Counted from the stretch's first letter, positions 1-10,885 are shown. The stretch: DNA of 64,000 nucleotides from Dendrolimus kikuchii (GCA_019925095.2 CM034389.1:1510001-1574000), one strand, 5' to 3'. Translations and numbers: made by a program. Notes: generated by a model from the letters alone, not told the origin.

Positions 1-745
1 ATCTCTTCCAGACAACCCCAGAAATGAATTGAGATGATAATGGCGATGGTGGTATACGTAACATATAGTACAAAATAATAAATACATATATTATATATAT
101 ATATATATGCAGAAATATTATATATTACATAGATATATACTTAATATACATACCATACAAATACATATCTACAAAATATATAAATGTTTATAAGTGAATT
201 TAAAAATTATATTCCAACGACAGGTAGCATTTTTTGATCATAGTTTTAAATATCGCTAGCGATTTTGCTTGTCTGATTGTAACAGGAAGCGTGTTCCAGA
301 GCTGTATAGCCTTAACAGTAAAAGAATTGTTATAAAGAGTTGAGTTATGCGCAGGAGTGTTCAATTTAAGTTTAGTAGAAGGGCGTAAATTATGAGAGCA
401 CGAAAGAAATTGAAAATTTTGTTTAAGGTAATCAGGAGTACTAGGGACAAATAAAATACTATAGAGTAAAGCAAGGATGTGAGTATTCCGGCGAAATCGA
501 ATTGGCAACCACTTGAGTTTTTTTCGGAATTCAGAGACATGGTCATATTTGCGTAGTCCAAATATGAACCTTATACAAAAATTTTGGAGGCGCTCAAGTT
601 TATTAAGTTGTTCTTGGGTTAAATTTACATAGCTGGCGTCAGCATAATCAAGGAGAGGAAGTAATAAGGATTCTGCTAGCTTAATTTTGGTGGAAGTGGG
701 TAAGAAATTCCTCAACCTTCTAAGGGATTTGGATGAGATATAAAG
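1..745 (-). mobile_element. Jockey/CR1-superfamily LINE 3' part
   Basis: The minus strand encodes the end of an ORF2 (171 codons open, 200-715), including PLLDYADASY, KLERLQNFCIRFIFGLRKYD, RRNTHILALLYSIL and AIQLWNTLPVTIRQAKSL. The 3' untranslated part (CTTATCGCT..AGCGATCTCTTCC type) runs off the left edge. Similar C-termini occur at 5945-6075 and 40446-40820. Confidence 0.8.
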
Positions 746-756
746 CCACTAAAGTT

Positions 757-764
<8 letters not shown>

Positions 765-830
<66 letters not shown>
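765..830. repeat. (TA)n then (GT)n microsatellite
   Basis: About 24 TA units followed by GT units next to a LINE end. Confidence 0.9.
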
Positions 831-1889
831 CGGAATCGTATTTGTTATTATAAAATATCCATATGATGGAAGTAGTCACTAACCGGATAGAGTATTCTTT
901 CATGTAGTATTCGGAAGTTGTTTAACCGGATGTCAATGTAGAAGCATTTATTATTAAGCTAACGGATATCGGAAATGGAGTAACCGGATGTTGGAAGTTA
1001 ATACGTATGGCGGAAGTGTAACTGAAGTGGCGCCACAGCATTACCGGATGGTGTCACTGCGGCGCGCTACGAGGACTTGTTAAATACGCGGTGTTCACGC
1101 AGAGGAGGGGCAGTATTGAACCAGCAGTCTTAAACCGACAGTCTACGAGTCTACAACCAAGTCTTGAACCGGCAGTCTACATCGACAGTCTACATTGGTA
1201 GTCTTAGATCGAGGAGCACATAATATAATGTGGTCGATACTTACTGCTTGATAATCGCAGTATTTTTGAAGGGCAAATTGCTGCTCGACACCTGACAAGC
1301 GTCGATGCAACTCTTGGAGTTGTCCTCGCGGGGGGCCTTTAGCTTGCTAGGAGAGCAAAGGAGCTTCTACCCCCGCACAACGAAGTGGGGTGTGTTCTCC
1401 CAGGGCACACTCCAGGCACTTTATTGCGCTGGATCGGCTGGGCGTAACTATGTTCTAAATCTCAGCCTTTCCAACACATACAAAGCGCAGGGTCGTCAGG
1501 GAGGAGGGGGTTTGTAGTGGGTATTGGGGTTGCTCGCCCGTGCAGCAACGCTCGGAGTCTTCCACACTATTCTGTGACGTCGATCGCGGACGAAGCGCTG
1601 CCAAGAGCATACTATTGCTGCAGTGTTATCGCCCCCGACCGACGCGTGTCGTTCCCCTAGCAATGACCCAGTTTGTGCGTAAATCGGTTAAGCATTTTCC
1701 CTCGCTTCAAAACAAAAAAAAAATACTCTTGGGGTTGTCCTAATATTTCTATGTATTAGTGTGCAACATTTAATATCGTAATTGTGATCATTCTAGTGTA
1801 ATAAACTTTGATTATAATATTTCAGAGTATTATTGTGTCATTCTCGGAGCGTCATCCGTTCGCTCCTTGTCGGCGCGAATCCTACATAT
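827..1889 (+). mobile_element. Possible solo LTR with AACCGGAT repeats
   Basis: It starts TGTCGGAATCG, has AATAAA near 1800 and ends GGCGCGAATCCTACA. Five AACCGGAT-like sites (880-1050) and several AGTCTAC sites (1130-1205) are inside, and a LINE tail is inserted at 1325-1725. The target duplication is unclear. Confidence 0.4.
1325..1725 (+). mobile_element. LINE 3' tail with poly(A) and 17-bp target duplication
   Basis: A GC-rich segment ends in a poly(A) run at 1716-1726. ACTCTTGGAGTTGTCCT precedes it (about 1309-1325) and ACTCTTGGGGTTGTCCT follows. A related tail lies at 52325-52547. Confidence 0.7.
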
Positions 1890-1992
1890 ATATATATAAT
1901 TTATTATTATTTATTTATTATTATTTATTTATTATTATTTATTAATTATTATTTATTTATTATTATTTATTTATTATTATTTATTTATTATC
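1890..1992. repeat. TTATTA-rich tandem repeat
   Basis: Repeated TTATTATTATTTATTTA blocks with a short TA run before them. Confidence 0.85.
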
Positions 1993-2180
1993 ATTAGAAT
2001 CTCCAACAAAGGATTTGTTATAGATAACAAATTTGTAAAAATATAGATAACCTTAAATTTTTAATCAATGTGCTCCTTCAATTATTGGAGACCACGACAT
2101 GCGTAAAATCTAATCATACAAATTCAATGTGTAATATATAATACAACAATACGAATATAACAAGATAAACAATATAATAT

Positions 2181-2670
2181 TGTTACAACCTAGGCGCCGA
2201 CAAAGATAACTTCCACGTATAGATTTGTAGAAGCACATTTATTACCCGTGGATATTTAAACTAATAACATTGAAACTAATGTAATTCTTTTATCATCATC
2301 TTCTATTGTTTATGGCTGCTTGCGGCTGTAATCATTCGCCGGGTGTTACGGATATAAAGTACAAGCCGATTCTAGGAAGTTTGGTCCACGTTGCCGGGCG
2401 GGCACACTGCATTTGTGCAGTATAAAACGATGGCCCGATTGAGGGAGGGGGGAGTCCAGCGACAACCACGATCAAGGCGAGACGTGTGTACATTCGGTAA
2501 TCTATTAGTGACGGACTTCGCGAGTTTCATTGAATTACACCTTCTGCATTACGTTTGGACTTGTTGAGTTCGGTTATATTTTTACCTGTGTTATACGTGT
2601 TTGTATTGTTCTAATAAACTCTATAATAATTCTAACGGCATTTTAATTCGAGTCCCACAAACTCGTAACA
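2181..2670 (+). mobile_element. Solo LTR, Gypsy-like, ATAT target duplication
   Basis: It starts TGTTACAACC and ends CTCGTAACA, with ATAT at 2177-2180 and 2671-2674. Inside are TATAAAA and AATAAA signals in + orientation. It sits between two roughly 55-bp direct repeats. Confidence 0.85.
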
Positions 2671-2802
2671 ATATAAATTTAGTGTGTAAGATATATAATA
2701 CAATAATACGAATATTAACAGATAAACAATATAATATTGTATAATTGTGATAGAATACACAAATACATATTTAGATAAATTTTATTAGTGTATGAATAAA
2801 AA

Positions 2803-2951
2803 ACAGCCTTAAGAACAGACGAGCGTGCATGACAAGAGTTATGAATGTCAAAGAAGCAAGTGAGATGTGTAAGAATAAGCGTAAATGGCGCTCTGTTGTT
2901 CGTGCCTACCCCGCAAGGGAACTGGCGTGAAGTTATGTATGTATGTATGTC
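2803..2951 (+). mobile_element. RTE-like LINE 3' end
   Basis: About 150 bp match the last coding bases of the LINE at 24088-25462, ending CGCAAGGGAACTGGCGTGAA plus an ATGT tail. Confidence 0.8.
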
Positions 2952-3075
2952 ATAGGTACACAGATATCATCAGCCTTTATCAAGTGGAGTCTGTAATACC
3001 TTTCTCAAGAATATAGTTCTTGTTCCCAAAAGAGGATCAATATCATTGAAATTACAGTTATAGGTATAATCATTT

Positions 3076-3382
3076 ATCCGTGCAGGAACGGAGAAAGAAT
3101 ACAATTTCCTGCGTTGGGGCGGCCTGTCGTAAGAGGCGACTTAACAACCCACAGCCAGGTGGTAGGGCATTTGCCCGACTGGATGGCTACCACCCCTGGT
3201 CTAAAGTATGTCGCCATAACAACCTTATGTTGTGTTCCGGCATTAGTGACCAGGTTCCAGTCTCCCTTAAAAGCAGCAGCGTATTTGTAGCAACTTTGGT
3301 GTTGCAAATGTCCATAGGCGATGGTAACCGCTTTCCATCAAGTGGGCCGTCTGCCTGTCTGCTGATCTCCTGCAATAAAGAC
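3076..3382 (+). mobile_element. SINE-like retroposon, full-length copy
   Basis: About 310 bp from ATCCGTGCAGGAACGGAGAA to CTCCTGCAATAAA. GGTTCCAGTCTCC inside resembles a pol III B box. It is the reference for the family; copies start at the same place and end in A-runs. Confidence 0.8.
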
Positions 3383-3384
3383 TA

Positions 3385-3778
3385 AAGTATAGGGCCTAAA
3401 CTAACACTTTGATAAAGTGTTCTAAGGACTCCCGAAAGGCTCAAAAATTTTTTTTTATGTACTAGTCCATTACTTTAGATTTTTTCGACCAAGTAATACA
3501 CTAGTAAATTAAAAAAAAAAATTATGAGCGACCTTTTAAAATTCAAATTTTGAACTGAAACTTTCAGAAACTTATTATTTTTTGGTTTATATATTATGCC
3601 GTAGCAAGAAAAAAAAACGGTTTTTGGCGATTTTTGAAATCTTAAAAAATTTTGAGCGACCATTTAAAATATTTTTTTTGAGCTGTCCTTTGGAGGGAGT
3701 TATTAAAACATCAAAAACTAACATATTTTCACTTGAGACCAAAAAAATAATCGGTTTTCTTGCGCCACCCTAATATGT
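3385..3778. other. AT-rich segment, no gene seen
   Basis: Two blocks with GAGCGACCTTTTAAAAT / GAGCGACCATTTAAAAT about 125 bp apart suggest an old internal duplication. No coding signal. Confidence 0.4.
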
Positions 3779-3989
3779 CTATACTATCTATACTAATATT
3801 ATAAAGAGGTAAAGTTTGTGAGTTTGTGACGCTGTAGGGGGTAATCTCTGGATGTACTAAACCGATTTTAAAAATTCTTTTACTGTTAGAAAGCTACGTT
3901 AACAGGGAGTGTCATAGGCTATATAACATGACGCTATATACCACGGGAGCGGGACAGAGTGCGGGTGAAACCGCGCCGGGCCACTAGTA
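3779..3989 (+). mobile_element. Helitron-like short element
   Basis: TCTATACTAATATTATAAAG at the left and GGGCCACTAG at the right fit a TC..CTAG structure without inverted repeats or target duplication. Confidence 0.55.
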
Positions 3990-4402
3990 TATATATAAAC
4001 ACATAAACAACATCAATTCAGCCGAGGCCGCAAGGATTACTTGCAAAAAATAGGTGTGCCTGATTTAAATTCCTGAAGCATCACCCAACGGCAGTACCAA
4101 GGCCGGCCGCAAAGGTCTGACGCGAGATCTAAGCTGTAAGAACTAGCGGTTGATAAATATTTTTAAAGTATTCTTTATCGATGTACTGGAGACATTTACA
4201 TACATACATGCTGCATATTATCACGACTATTTGTCATGGGAGTAGGCAGAGTTGCATTTCTACTTGCGGCAATTCTGACTAATGCGGCAGCGCTGGATGG
4301 ATTTAATGATAAAAATGAACTAAACTTAGAGAGGCCAAATCCTTATAGCTATGTCTGATTAACCTAATATAATCATGCTCATATAGTTATTATATTATTT
4401 CC

Positions 4403-4489
4403 ATCCGTGCAGGAACGGAGAAAGAATACAATTTCCTGCGGCCGGGCGGCCTGTCGTAAGAGGCGACTTAACAACCCATAGCCAGGTGG
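4403..4489 (+). mobile_element. SINE 5' part, left arm of inverted pair
   Basis: The first about 87 bp of the SINE, ending at CCAGGTGGTA. The reverse complement is at 4740-4823. Confidence 0.75.
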
Positions 4490-4521
4490 TACTACCTCGC
4501 AAGGGAACTGGCGTGAAGTTT
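4490..4521 (+). mobile_element. Very short RTE-like LINE tail between two SINE arms
   Basis: Only CTACCTCGCAAGGGAACTGG and CGTGAAGTT are left of the LINE end. It forms the centre of an inverted pair of SINE pieces. Confidence 0.65.
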
Positions 4522-4823
4522 TTTTTTTATTGCAGGAGATCAGCAGACAGGCAAATGGCCCACTTGATGGAAAGCGGTTACCATCGCCTATGGACATTTG
4601 CAACACCAAAGGTGCTACAAATGCGCTGCTGCTCTCTTAAGGGAAACTGGAACCTGGTCACTAATGCCGGAACACAACTCAAGGTTGTTATGGCGACATA
4701 CTTTAGACCAGGGGTGGTAGCCATCCAGTCGGGCAAATGCCCTACCACCTGGCTGTGGGTTGTTTTGTCGCCTCTTACGACAGGCCGCCCGGCCGCAGGA
4801 AATTGTATTCTTTCTCCGTTCCT
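4522..4823 (-). mobile_element. SINE, full-length, right arm of inverted pair
   Basis: Poly(T) at 4519-4528 then the complete element on the minus strand, ending TTTCTCCGTTCC. A remnant LINE tail lies between it and the left arm. Confidence 0.8.
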
Positions 4824-5147
4824 TAACTCCTGTTCTTTCATTAGCATCTATTGTAACAAGTGTTTCACCTATATCCCCCTATACCCTATTTGCATCTGCG
4901 GGGACTAACACATGATAAATGAATATATTTTGTGGTAAATCGCTTCTGTTTGCACCGTAAAGGGAAAAAAGCATGGAAAACCCCAATAACCTTGACCCGT
5001 TTGTGATGATATTACAAGATCTGAATCCCTTTGTTGTTCTTTTGTACCGCTAATGAAGGATGACAAGCAATTTATTTATACTAGCTGTGTTTGCCTCTTC
5101 ATTCACATGAGATTCACATTTGGTGATTTATTATTCCCAGTTAAAAT

Positions 5148-5381
5148 AGAAGAGAGAGAGAGAACACTTTATTGCACACCGAAATATACAATTACAAAAA
5201 CAGACCATATTCACAATATTGTCTAGGGAATACAATAGGCGGCCTTATCGCTCAAAGCGATCTCTTCCAGGCAACCTAAATCAAATAAATTCGAATCAGG
5301 CGATGTAGGTGGTGCAGTAAAAAGGCAATACATACCTACATATATATATAGTCGTATATATACACATATACAATAATATAG
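5148..5381 (-). mobile_element. Jockey/CR1-like LINE 3' tail
   Basis: A (GA)n run is followed by ACACTTTATTGCACACC, the reverse complement of the AATAAAGTGT end of this LINE group, then the CAAAGCGATCTCTTCCAGGC hairpin segment. Confidence 0.65.
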
Positions 5382-5602
5382 TCGTGAAAGGCCACGACAT
5401 ACCTTCCATGAGCAAATTGATCGTGTACTAGCAGAAGGTGATGTCAGGAGCCTTAAGAACAGACGAGCGTGCATGACAAGAGCTATGAATGTCAAAGAAG
5501 AAAGTGAGGTGTGTAAGCATAAGTCTGAATGGCGCTCTGTCATTGGTGCCTACCCCGCAAGGGAACTGGCGTGAAGCTATTATGTATGTATGTGTGTGTA
5601 TG
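5382..5602 (+). mobile_element. RTE-like LINE 3' end
   Basis: This copy starts in the GRPRHTFHDQID codons and ends with the common ATGT-type tail. Two small changes distinguish it, and it follows a LINE 3' tail. Confidence 0.8.
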
Positions 5603-5663
5603 TACAATAATATATTTCAAAATACATAAGTTATAATAATAAATGTATTAGCATGATTATATC

Positions 5664-5940
5664 ATCTGTGCAGGAACAGAGAAAGAATACAATTTCACAC
5701 AACCCACAGCCAGGTGCTAGGGCATTTGCCCGACTGGATGGCTACCAGCCCTTGTCTAGAGTATGCCGCCATAACAACCTTCAGTTGTGTTCCGGCATTA
5801 GTGACCAGGTTCCACTCTCCCTTAAGAGAGCAGCAGCGCATTTGTAGCACCTTTGGTGTTGCAAATGTCCGTAGGCGATTGCAACCGCTTTCCATCAAGT
5901 GGGCCGTCTGCCTGTCTGCTGAATTCCTGCAATAAAAAAA
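5664..5940 (+). mobile_element. SINE with internal deletion
   Basis: About 38 bp after the first 35 bp are missing (TACAATTTC joins ACACAACCCACAG). The rest is intact to the A-run. Confidence 0.78.
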
Positions 5941-5944
5941 TATG

Positions 5945-6075
5945 TATATAGTGTTAGCCAGCCAGCTATTTGTGGAGAAATTGTGTTTTCTGAGTAAATT
6001 TCTAAATGTTGGTAGGGATTTGGCCTCTCTGAGTGTAATAGGAAGCATATTTCAAATTTATGATATATTAACAAC
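5945..6075 (-). mobile_element. Jockey/CR1-like LINE C-terminal fragment
   Basis: The minus strand encodes MLPITLREAKSLPTFRNLLR, the conserved LINE ending also seen at 1-745. A SINE poly(A) abuts it. Confidence 0.68.
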
Positions 6076-6085
6076 CCTACCTCGA

Positions 6086-6232
6086 GCCTTAAGAACAGAC
6101 GAGCATGCATGACAAGAGTTATGAATGTCAAAGAGGCAAGTGAGGTGTGTAAGAATAGGCCTAAATGGCGCTCGGTTGTTCGTGTCTACCCCGCAAGAGA
6201 ACTGGCGTGAAGTTATGTATGTATGTATGTAA
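6086..6232 (+). mobile_element. RTE-like LINE 3' end
   Basis: A short copy with the common end GAACTGGCGTGAAG and ATGT tail, joined to a Jockey/CR1-like LINE fragment. Confidence 0.8.
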
Positions 6233-6387
6233 CATGTGATTTTGGAGATGGGCGCAGAAAATACAATAAATACGCGTTTTATAAAATGACCTCCAAAATT
6301 TTAATTTAGATTTAATTGGATTCTGGGTCTAACAAAAAGAGAGGATGGCAGCTGGAGGGTCTGAAGTAACCTCGAAATTGAGAATCT

Positions 6388-6680
6388 CGTGGCCGAGCCT
6401 AACATAATAGGAGAAATAAAAGCTCACCGCCTCCGCTGGCTCGGTCACGTAGAAGGGATGGGAGAGGATCGCAGCGTGAGGAAAGCATATAGGGACGGCC
6501 GGTAGGTCGGCCGTCCTAAATATCGCTGGAAGGACAGAGTAGAGGCGGACCTGTCGGAGCTAGGAGTCAGTAATTGGCAAGAAACCGCACAGGACCAAGA
6601 AAAGTGGCATGTTCTCCTTTAGGAGGCCAAGACCCACTTTGGGTCGCTGAGCCAACGGGGTAGTAGTAAGTAGTAGTAAA
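6388..6680 (+). mobile_element. Second non-LTR LINE family, 3' end
   Basis: The frame reads IKAHRLRWLGHVEGMGEDRS, then VGRPKYRWKDRVEADLSELG, a LINE C-terminus distinct from the main RTE-like family, with stops. It ends in a TAGTAG-type tail near 6660-6676. Confidence 0.72.
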
Positions 6681-7027
6681 TTTTAATTTTTGCCTTGCAT
6701 ATTTTTTTACTAAACGTGAATTAAGGCGACTACTTCGGTGATAACCTGCCGTATTCACAATTCATCGCCTTAAGTACGTGTTGGGATTTGAGCAGGATAA
6801 ATCATTGACCCTATTCACCTTTCATTAGACGCCTTGTAAGAGTGAATTGCGTGGATAATGGCGGGCCTTATGTGCTGTACTGAGGGTGAATGGAGTGAAA
6901 AATATACTCAATGCATTCTACGCCCGTGTCAAGGGGTCTTTATATGTCACATTAGCTGAGCCCGCGACGCCGTCCGCGTGGAATTTGTTTTCAAAGCCCC
7001 CTTCCGATTTTGAATTGAGAATTTTGT

Positions 7028-7290
7028 CTGTCGTAAGAGGCGACTTAACAACCCACAGCCAGGTGGTAGGGCATTTGTCCGACTGGATGGCTACCACCCC
7101 TGGTCTAAAGTATGTCGCCATAACAACCTTGTGTTGTGTTCCGACATTAGTGACCAGGTTCCAGTCTCCTTTAAGAGAGCAGCTGCGCATTTGTAGCACC
7201 TTTGGTGTTGCAAATGTCCATAGGCGATGGTAACTGCTTTCCATCAAGTGGGCCGTCTGCCTGTCTGCTGAACTGCAATTTAAAAAAAAA
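7028..7290 (+). mobile_element. SINE, 5'-truncated
   Basis: It starts at CTGTCGTAAGAGGCGAC and ends in an A-run. The left neighbour is a repeat with GTCCGCGTGGAATTTG. Confidence 0.78.
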
Positions 7291-7811
7291 TGTGAGTATA
7301 TTCTCTGAAGTTTCACTTCTACTGCGTGTGAATTGCACACACAGACACATGCTGTTTTTTTTTTAAACTTTACCCGTCTAAGGCAAACTACGCAACTGTG
7401 CAGTAACCACTATATTACCAAGGCTTCATATTGATAGATCCGTAGAAAATCATCAGAATGTATTGTTCAGTCCAATTGTTGGCCAGCAACGTCTCTCCCA
7501 CCAACATTTCCTCAAATACAATCTCATTGAATACCCTTTACTGGGTTACGATAACAATTACAGCCTGCGAACCGTATGTTCTATTTACTGAGGCCGATTT
7601 ACTTATTGGTAATTATGTTTGTAGTCTATGTTGCGTAGGCGGAGTACGCGGTATTGAGTGTGGTATATATCTACTGTTTAAAACAATATTATTTGCCTGT
7701 GGAAGGCGCTACCTGTGAAAATCAGGCGTGCCCAGTGTCTTAAGGCGTTCAATGGACTTGTGAAGGATTATTACCTCGGGCTCTAAAGTCAATCATAACA
7801 TCTTCATCTCT

Positions 7812-8369
7812 TAATATTTTCTTAAGTTTTCGCGACTTGTATACATAATAAAACTACGTTTTAACGGTTTTAAGCGCGGTAATTTTATTTGATTTTGGTT
7901 TTTCCGACGTTTCGGCCACTTTTCAGTGGCCGTGATCACGAAAGACAAAGATGTCAAGTGTCAACGAGTATTGTTAAAGTTTTATTTAGCCTACCGCCAC
8001 TGATAATTACTTTTATTTTTCCTTCCACCCATTTTAATATTATATAAAATTATTAGAGCTAGGCATGTTTGCTGAAGAGTTTCTTGCGCCGCTTCTTCTC
8101 TTCAAGCCATAACATGTTGCGAAGCGGTAGTAAATTAGATTAGGCTCCCATAGAGTAAATGATAACCATAAACAAAATTAAAAATAAAATTAAATAATTA
8201 AAATTAATAAGTTGGCGGTAGGCTAAATAAAACTTTAACAATACTCGTTGACACTTGACATCTTTGTCTTCCGTGATCACGGCCACTGAAAAGTGGCCGA
8301 AACGTCGGAAAAACCAAAATCAAATAAAATTACCGCGCTTAAAACCGTTAAAACGTAGTTTTATTATTA
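7812..8369. mobile_element. Long inverted-repeat (foldback) element with 11-bp target duplication
   Basis: Two arms of about 150 bp (7848-7997 and 8219-8366) are near-perfect reverse complements around a 220-bp centre. TCTTCATCTCT flanks both sides (7801-7811, 8370-8380). The arms contain CCGACGTTTCGGCCACTTTT and a GTGATCACG site. Similarity to ends of Penelope-like elements is from memory and needs a search. Confidence 0.8.
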
Positions 8370-8586
8370 TCTTCATCTCTCCCATATTTACGTAATTCTA
8401 TACAGTATTACTATGATTATACTGTGTCTTTGAAGATCACGGGCCATGAATATGGCCCGGACTTTTGAAGTGCTTGCGTGGGGCTATGTGGCCAACATGT
8501 AGAGGGCCCTTTACATACACAATTATTTATTTCTTTTAATGATTTTCGGTAGTTGATTTGGTGCTAAAGTTACGTTAATCAATACA

Positions 8587-9127
8587 TACATACATAACTT
8601 CACGCCAGTTCCCTTGCGGGGTAGGCACGAACAACAGAGTGCCATTTAGGCTTATTCTTACACACCTCCCTTGCCTCTTTGACATTCATAACTCTTGTCA
8701 TGCAAGCTCGTCTGTTCTTAAGGCTCCTGACATCACCCTCCGCTAGTACACGATCAATTTGATCATGGAAGGTGTGTCGTGGCCTTCCACGACTTCTGCA
8801 TCCATCCACTTTTGCATTGTGTACCTGTTTAGTCATTCTTTCCACATGCCCGAACCACGGGAGCATTCCTTTCCTTACCTTCACCCCGACACTCTCTTTC
8901 AGACCAACTCTCTTTCTTACTTCGGTATTACGAACGCGGTCCGCGAGCGTCACTCCGCAGATTTTGCGCAGTGCTCGCATCTCGACCGCGTTTGCTCTAC
9001 TTTCATGCTCTCTCTTCCATACCCAACTCTCGCATCCATACGTGAGCGTAGGTACCAGCACCGCGTTGTGTATGGCGAGCTGGGCCTTCTGGCTGAGGTT
9101 CTTAGCGCCTAGAAGTTTACCTAACGC
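8587..9127 (-). mobile_element. RTE-like LINE, 5'-truncated, with 10-bp target duplication
   Basis: On the minus strand it encodes LVPTLTYGCESWVWKREHES through the usual C-terminus, 153 codons open. The flanks carry TAATCAATAC on both sides (about 8577-8586 and 9128-9137), a target-site duplication that defines the insertion. Confidence 0.88.
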
Positions 9128-9137
9128 TAATCAATAC

Positions 9138-9877
9138 GATTAAGTTTTATTTTAGATTGATTTTAATACCTATAAAAACAATGATGTATACTGTATTATT
9201 TATAACAGTATCGATTATCACTAAATCGATCGTATTCTCAGGGATGCTAATTGCTAATGAGTGCGTTTGTGAAGTTAGTAACGTATAATGAAATCAATGT
9301 TGCTAAGTTTACAAAGGTTGTATAAAACAAAAAAATAGAAATCTATTTATTTTCTACACTTGGCCATTGTCAATGAGGTTAAGATTTAAATGGGTTAATC
9401 AAGTAAAATAGACGAATTTTTTGGTACATATCACATTCATGTAACGGTTAGGCCCAGAACCGGGTTTCTCATTTACTATGATTATTATATATATATACTA
9501 GCTGACCCAGAAAACTTTGTTTTGCCTTTTAGATGATTAATAATTATTTTTTAAACAATTGTATATTAAATAGATCCTATACTGCTAAAGATTTAGGTGT
9601 GTAGCGGCCAGCAGGCTGCCTAAGCGATATAACCGTGGCAAGCCGCCTTTACGTTATTCGCCGCCCGCGCCGCACTTACGTCGCCCCTCTTCCTCCGACA
9701 GCTAAGCGCTGTCGACGGACAGTCTGTCTCGGTCAGCGCGCGAGAGCGGTCTTGTCGCGGTTACTTTGGATGCGGTAGGACTTTTTACGCGCAGCAGCTG
9801 TCGTACCTTTTTTTTTTCAATATAAAATGTGCTGCAAAGTGTAGTTTCATTACACAAACCGGCAACCATACACCACA
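9138..9877. other. Unassigned segment with Helitron-like piece at 9496
   Basis: ACTAGCTGACCCAGAAAACT at 9496 resembles a reversed Helitron end. The GC-rich block 9600-9800 shows no open frame of note. Confidence 0.35.
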
Positions 9878-10118
9878 GGTGTTATATTTGATGATAAGCT
9901 TTCGTATCGCTCGCACTATTAATATATAACCGCTAGAGCTAACCAGCTTTTAGACTTGGTCCTCAGGTCAACTAAGGAATTTAACAATTCTCGTTCTGTA
10001 TTGTATCCATTTTTTTCACTTGTAAGAAGTTTATTGGAATATGCGACGCCTGTTTGGTCCCCGTTTTATGGTGTTCATGTAGATGAGATTGAAAGAGTAC
10101 TACAGAAAAATGTCTTAG
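9878..10118 (+). mobile_element. CR1/Jockey-like LINE RT fragment, part 1
   Basis: The frame reads GVIFDDKLSYRSH, RSVLYPFFSLVRSLLEYATP and VWSPFYGVHVDEIERVLQKN, with stops. It continues at 10690 after an unrelated 0.57-kb insertion. Confidence 0.78.
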
Positions 10119-10689
10119 AATTCTAACTGTTGGTGTTGCAGTGGACTGTTGGACTGTAGAGGGTTGGTCGCTGGTTCGGGTAACTGAGCTTCCGAAATGA
10201 AACAACCGAAAACGATGCTACGGGAGGCTTGCAACTTCGTTGGCATCGGCGGGAGGGAGCTTCTTCCTTGGCTTATCTACGAACTAAGGAACTAAACGTA
10301 CTATCACGAACTAACCACGAACTAAAACGTACTATCACGAACTACACGAACTACAAATGCGCCTTCAAGGCGTCTCATATTTATAGAAGCCGCCTCCGCC
10401 GACCCCTCGCTTCGTTGTAACACCCCCTTTACTTTATTTCCTCAATTTTACATATACCAAGCCTTATTCTAACTTATTACTATTATACATTTTGGTACAT
10501 TTAATTCTAATAATTTATTTATTAAATTTCAAATTATAACGGTTCAAAATAAAACTATATTTGTCTCAGTCCGACCCGTCTCTTTCCTGCGTTTAACGGT
10601 CGCGTCTACATGATCTACGAGGCTTAGCAAATTATACCTATGTTCTTATCGCCTGTTTGGATGGGTCGGTGAGTTTCATACATTAGTGT
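10119..10689. other. Sequence interrupting a LINE, with ACGAACTA repeats
   Basis: This block splits the LINE at 9878-10118 / 10690-10885. It contains several spaced copies of ACGAACTA (about 10275-10350) and a GC-rich start. No coding potential or clear ends were recognised. Confidence 0.4.
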
Positions 10690-10885
10690 TTGTCGTCGTC
10701 AACACTAACGTATAGACCTAAGGCCGAACGTAATAAACTTCACTATAAAGACAGGTTAGGTCACTTTCAAATTAAATCATTATCATTTCGCCGCAAATAT
10801 TTTGACTTAATCTATGTATATAAAATTATACACTATATAATTGACAGTCCTGATTTAATCTCTCAAATATTAAACTAAATTCACA
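10690..10885 (+). mobile_element. CR1/Jockey-like LINE RT fragment, part 2
   Basis: The frame continues with KLHYKDRLGHFQIKSLSFRR, KYFDLIYVYKIIHYIIDSPD, typical of the region after LEYA..VWSP in such LINEs. Confidence 0.75.

Noticed and set aside
3080..3385. 101-codon open frame (MQERRKNTISCVGA...)
   Set aside because: It is a frame through the SINE-like repeat; equivalent frames occur in nearly all copies on both strands with different stops, so it is not a gene.
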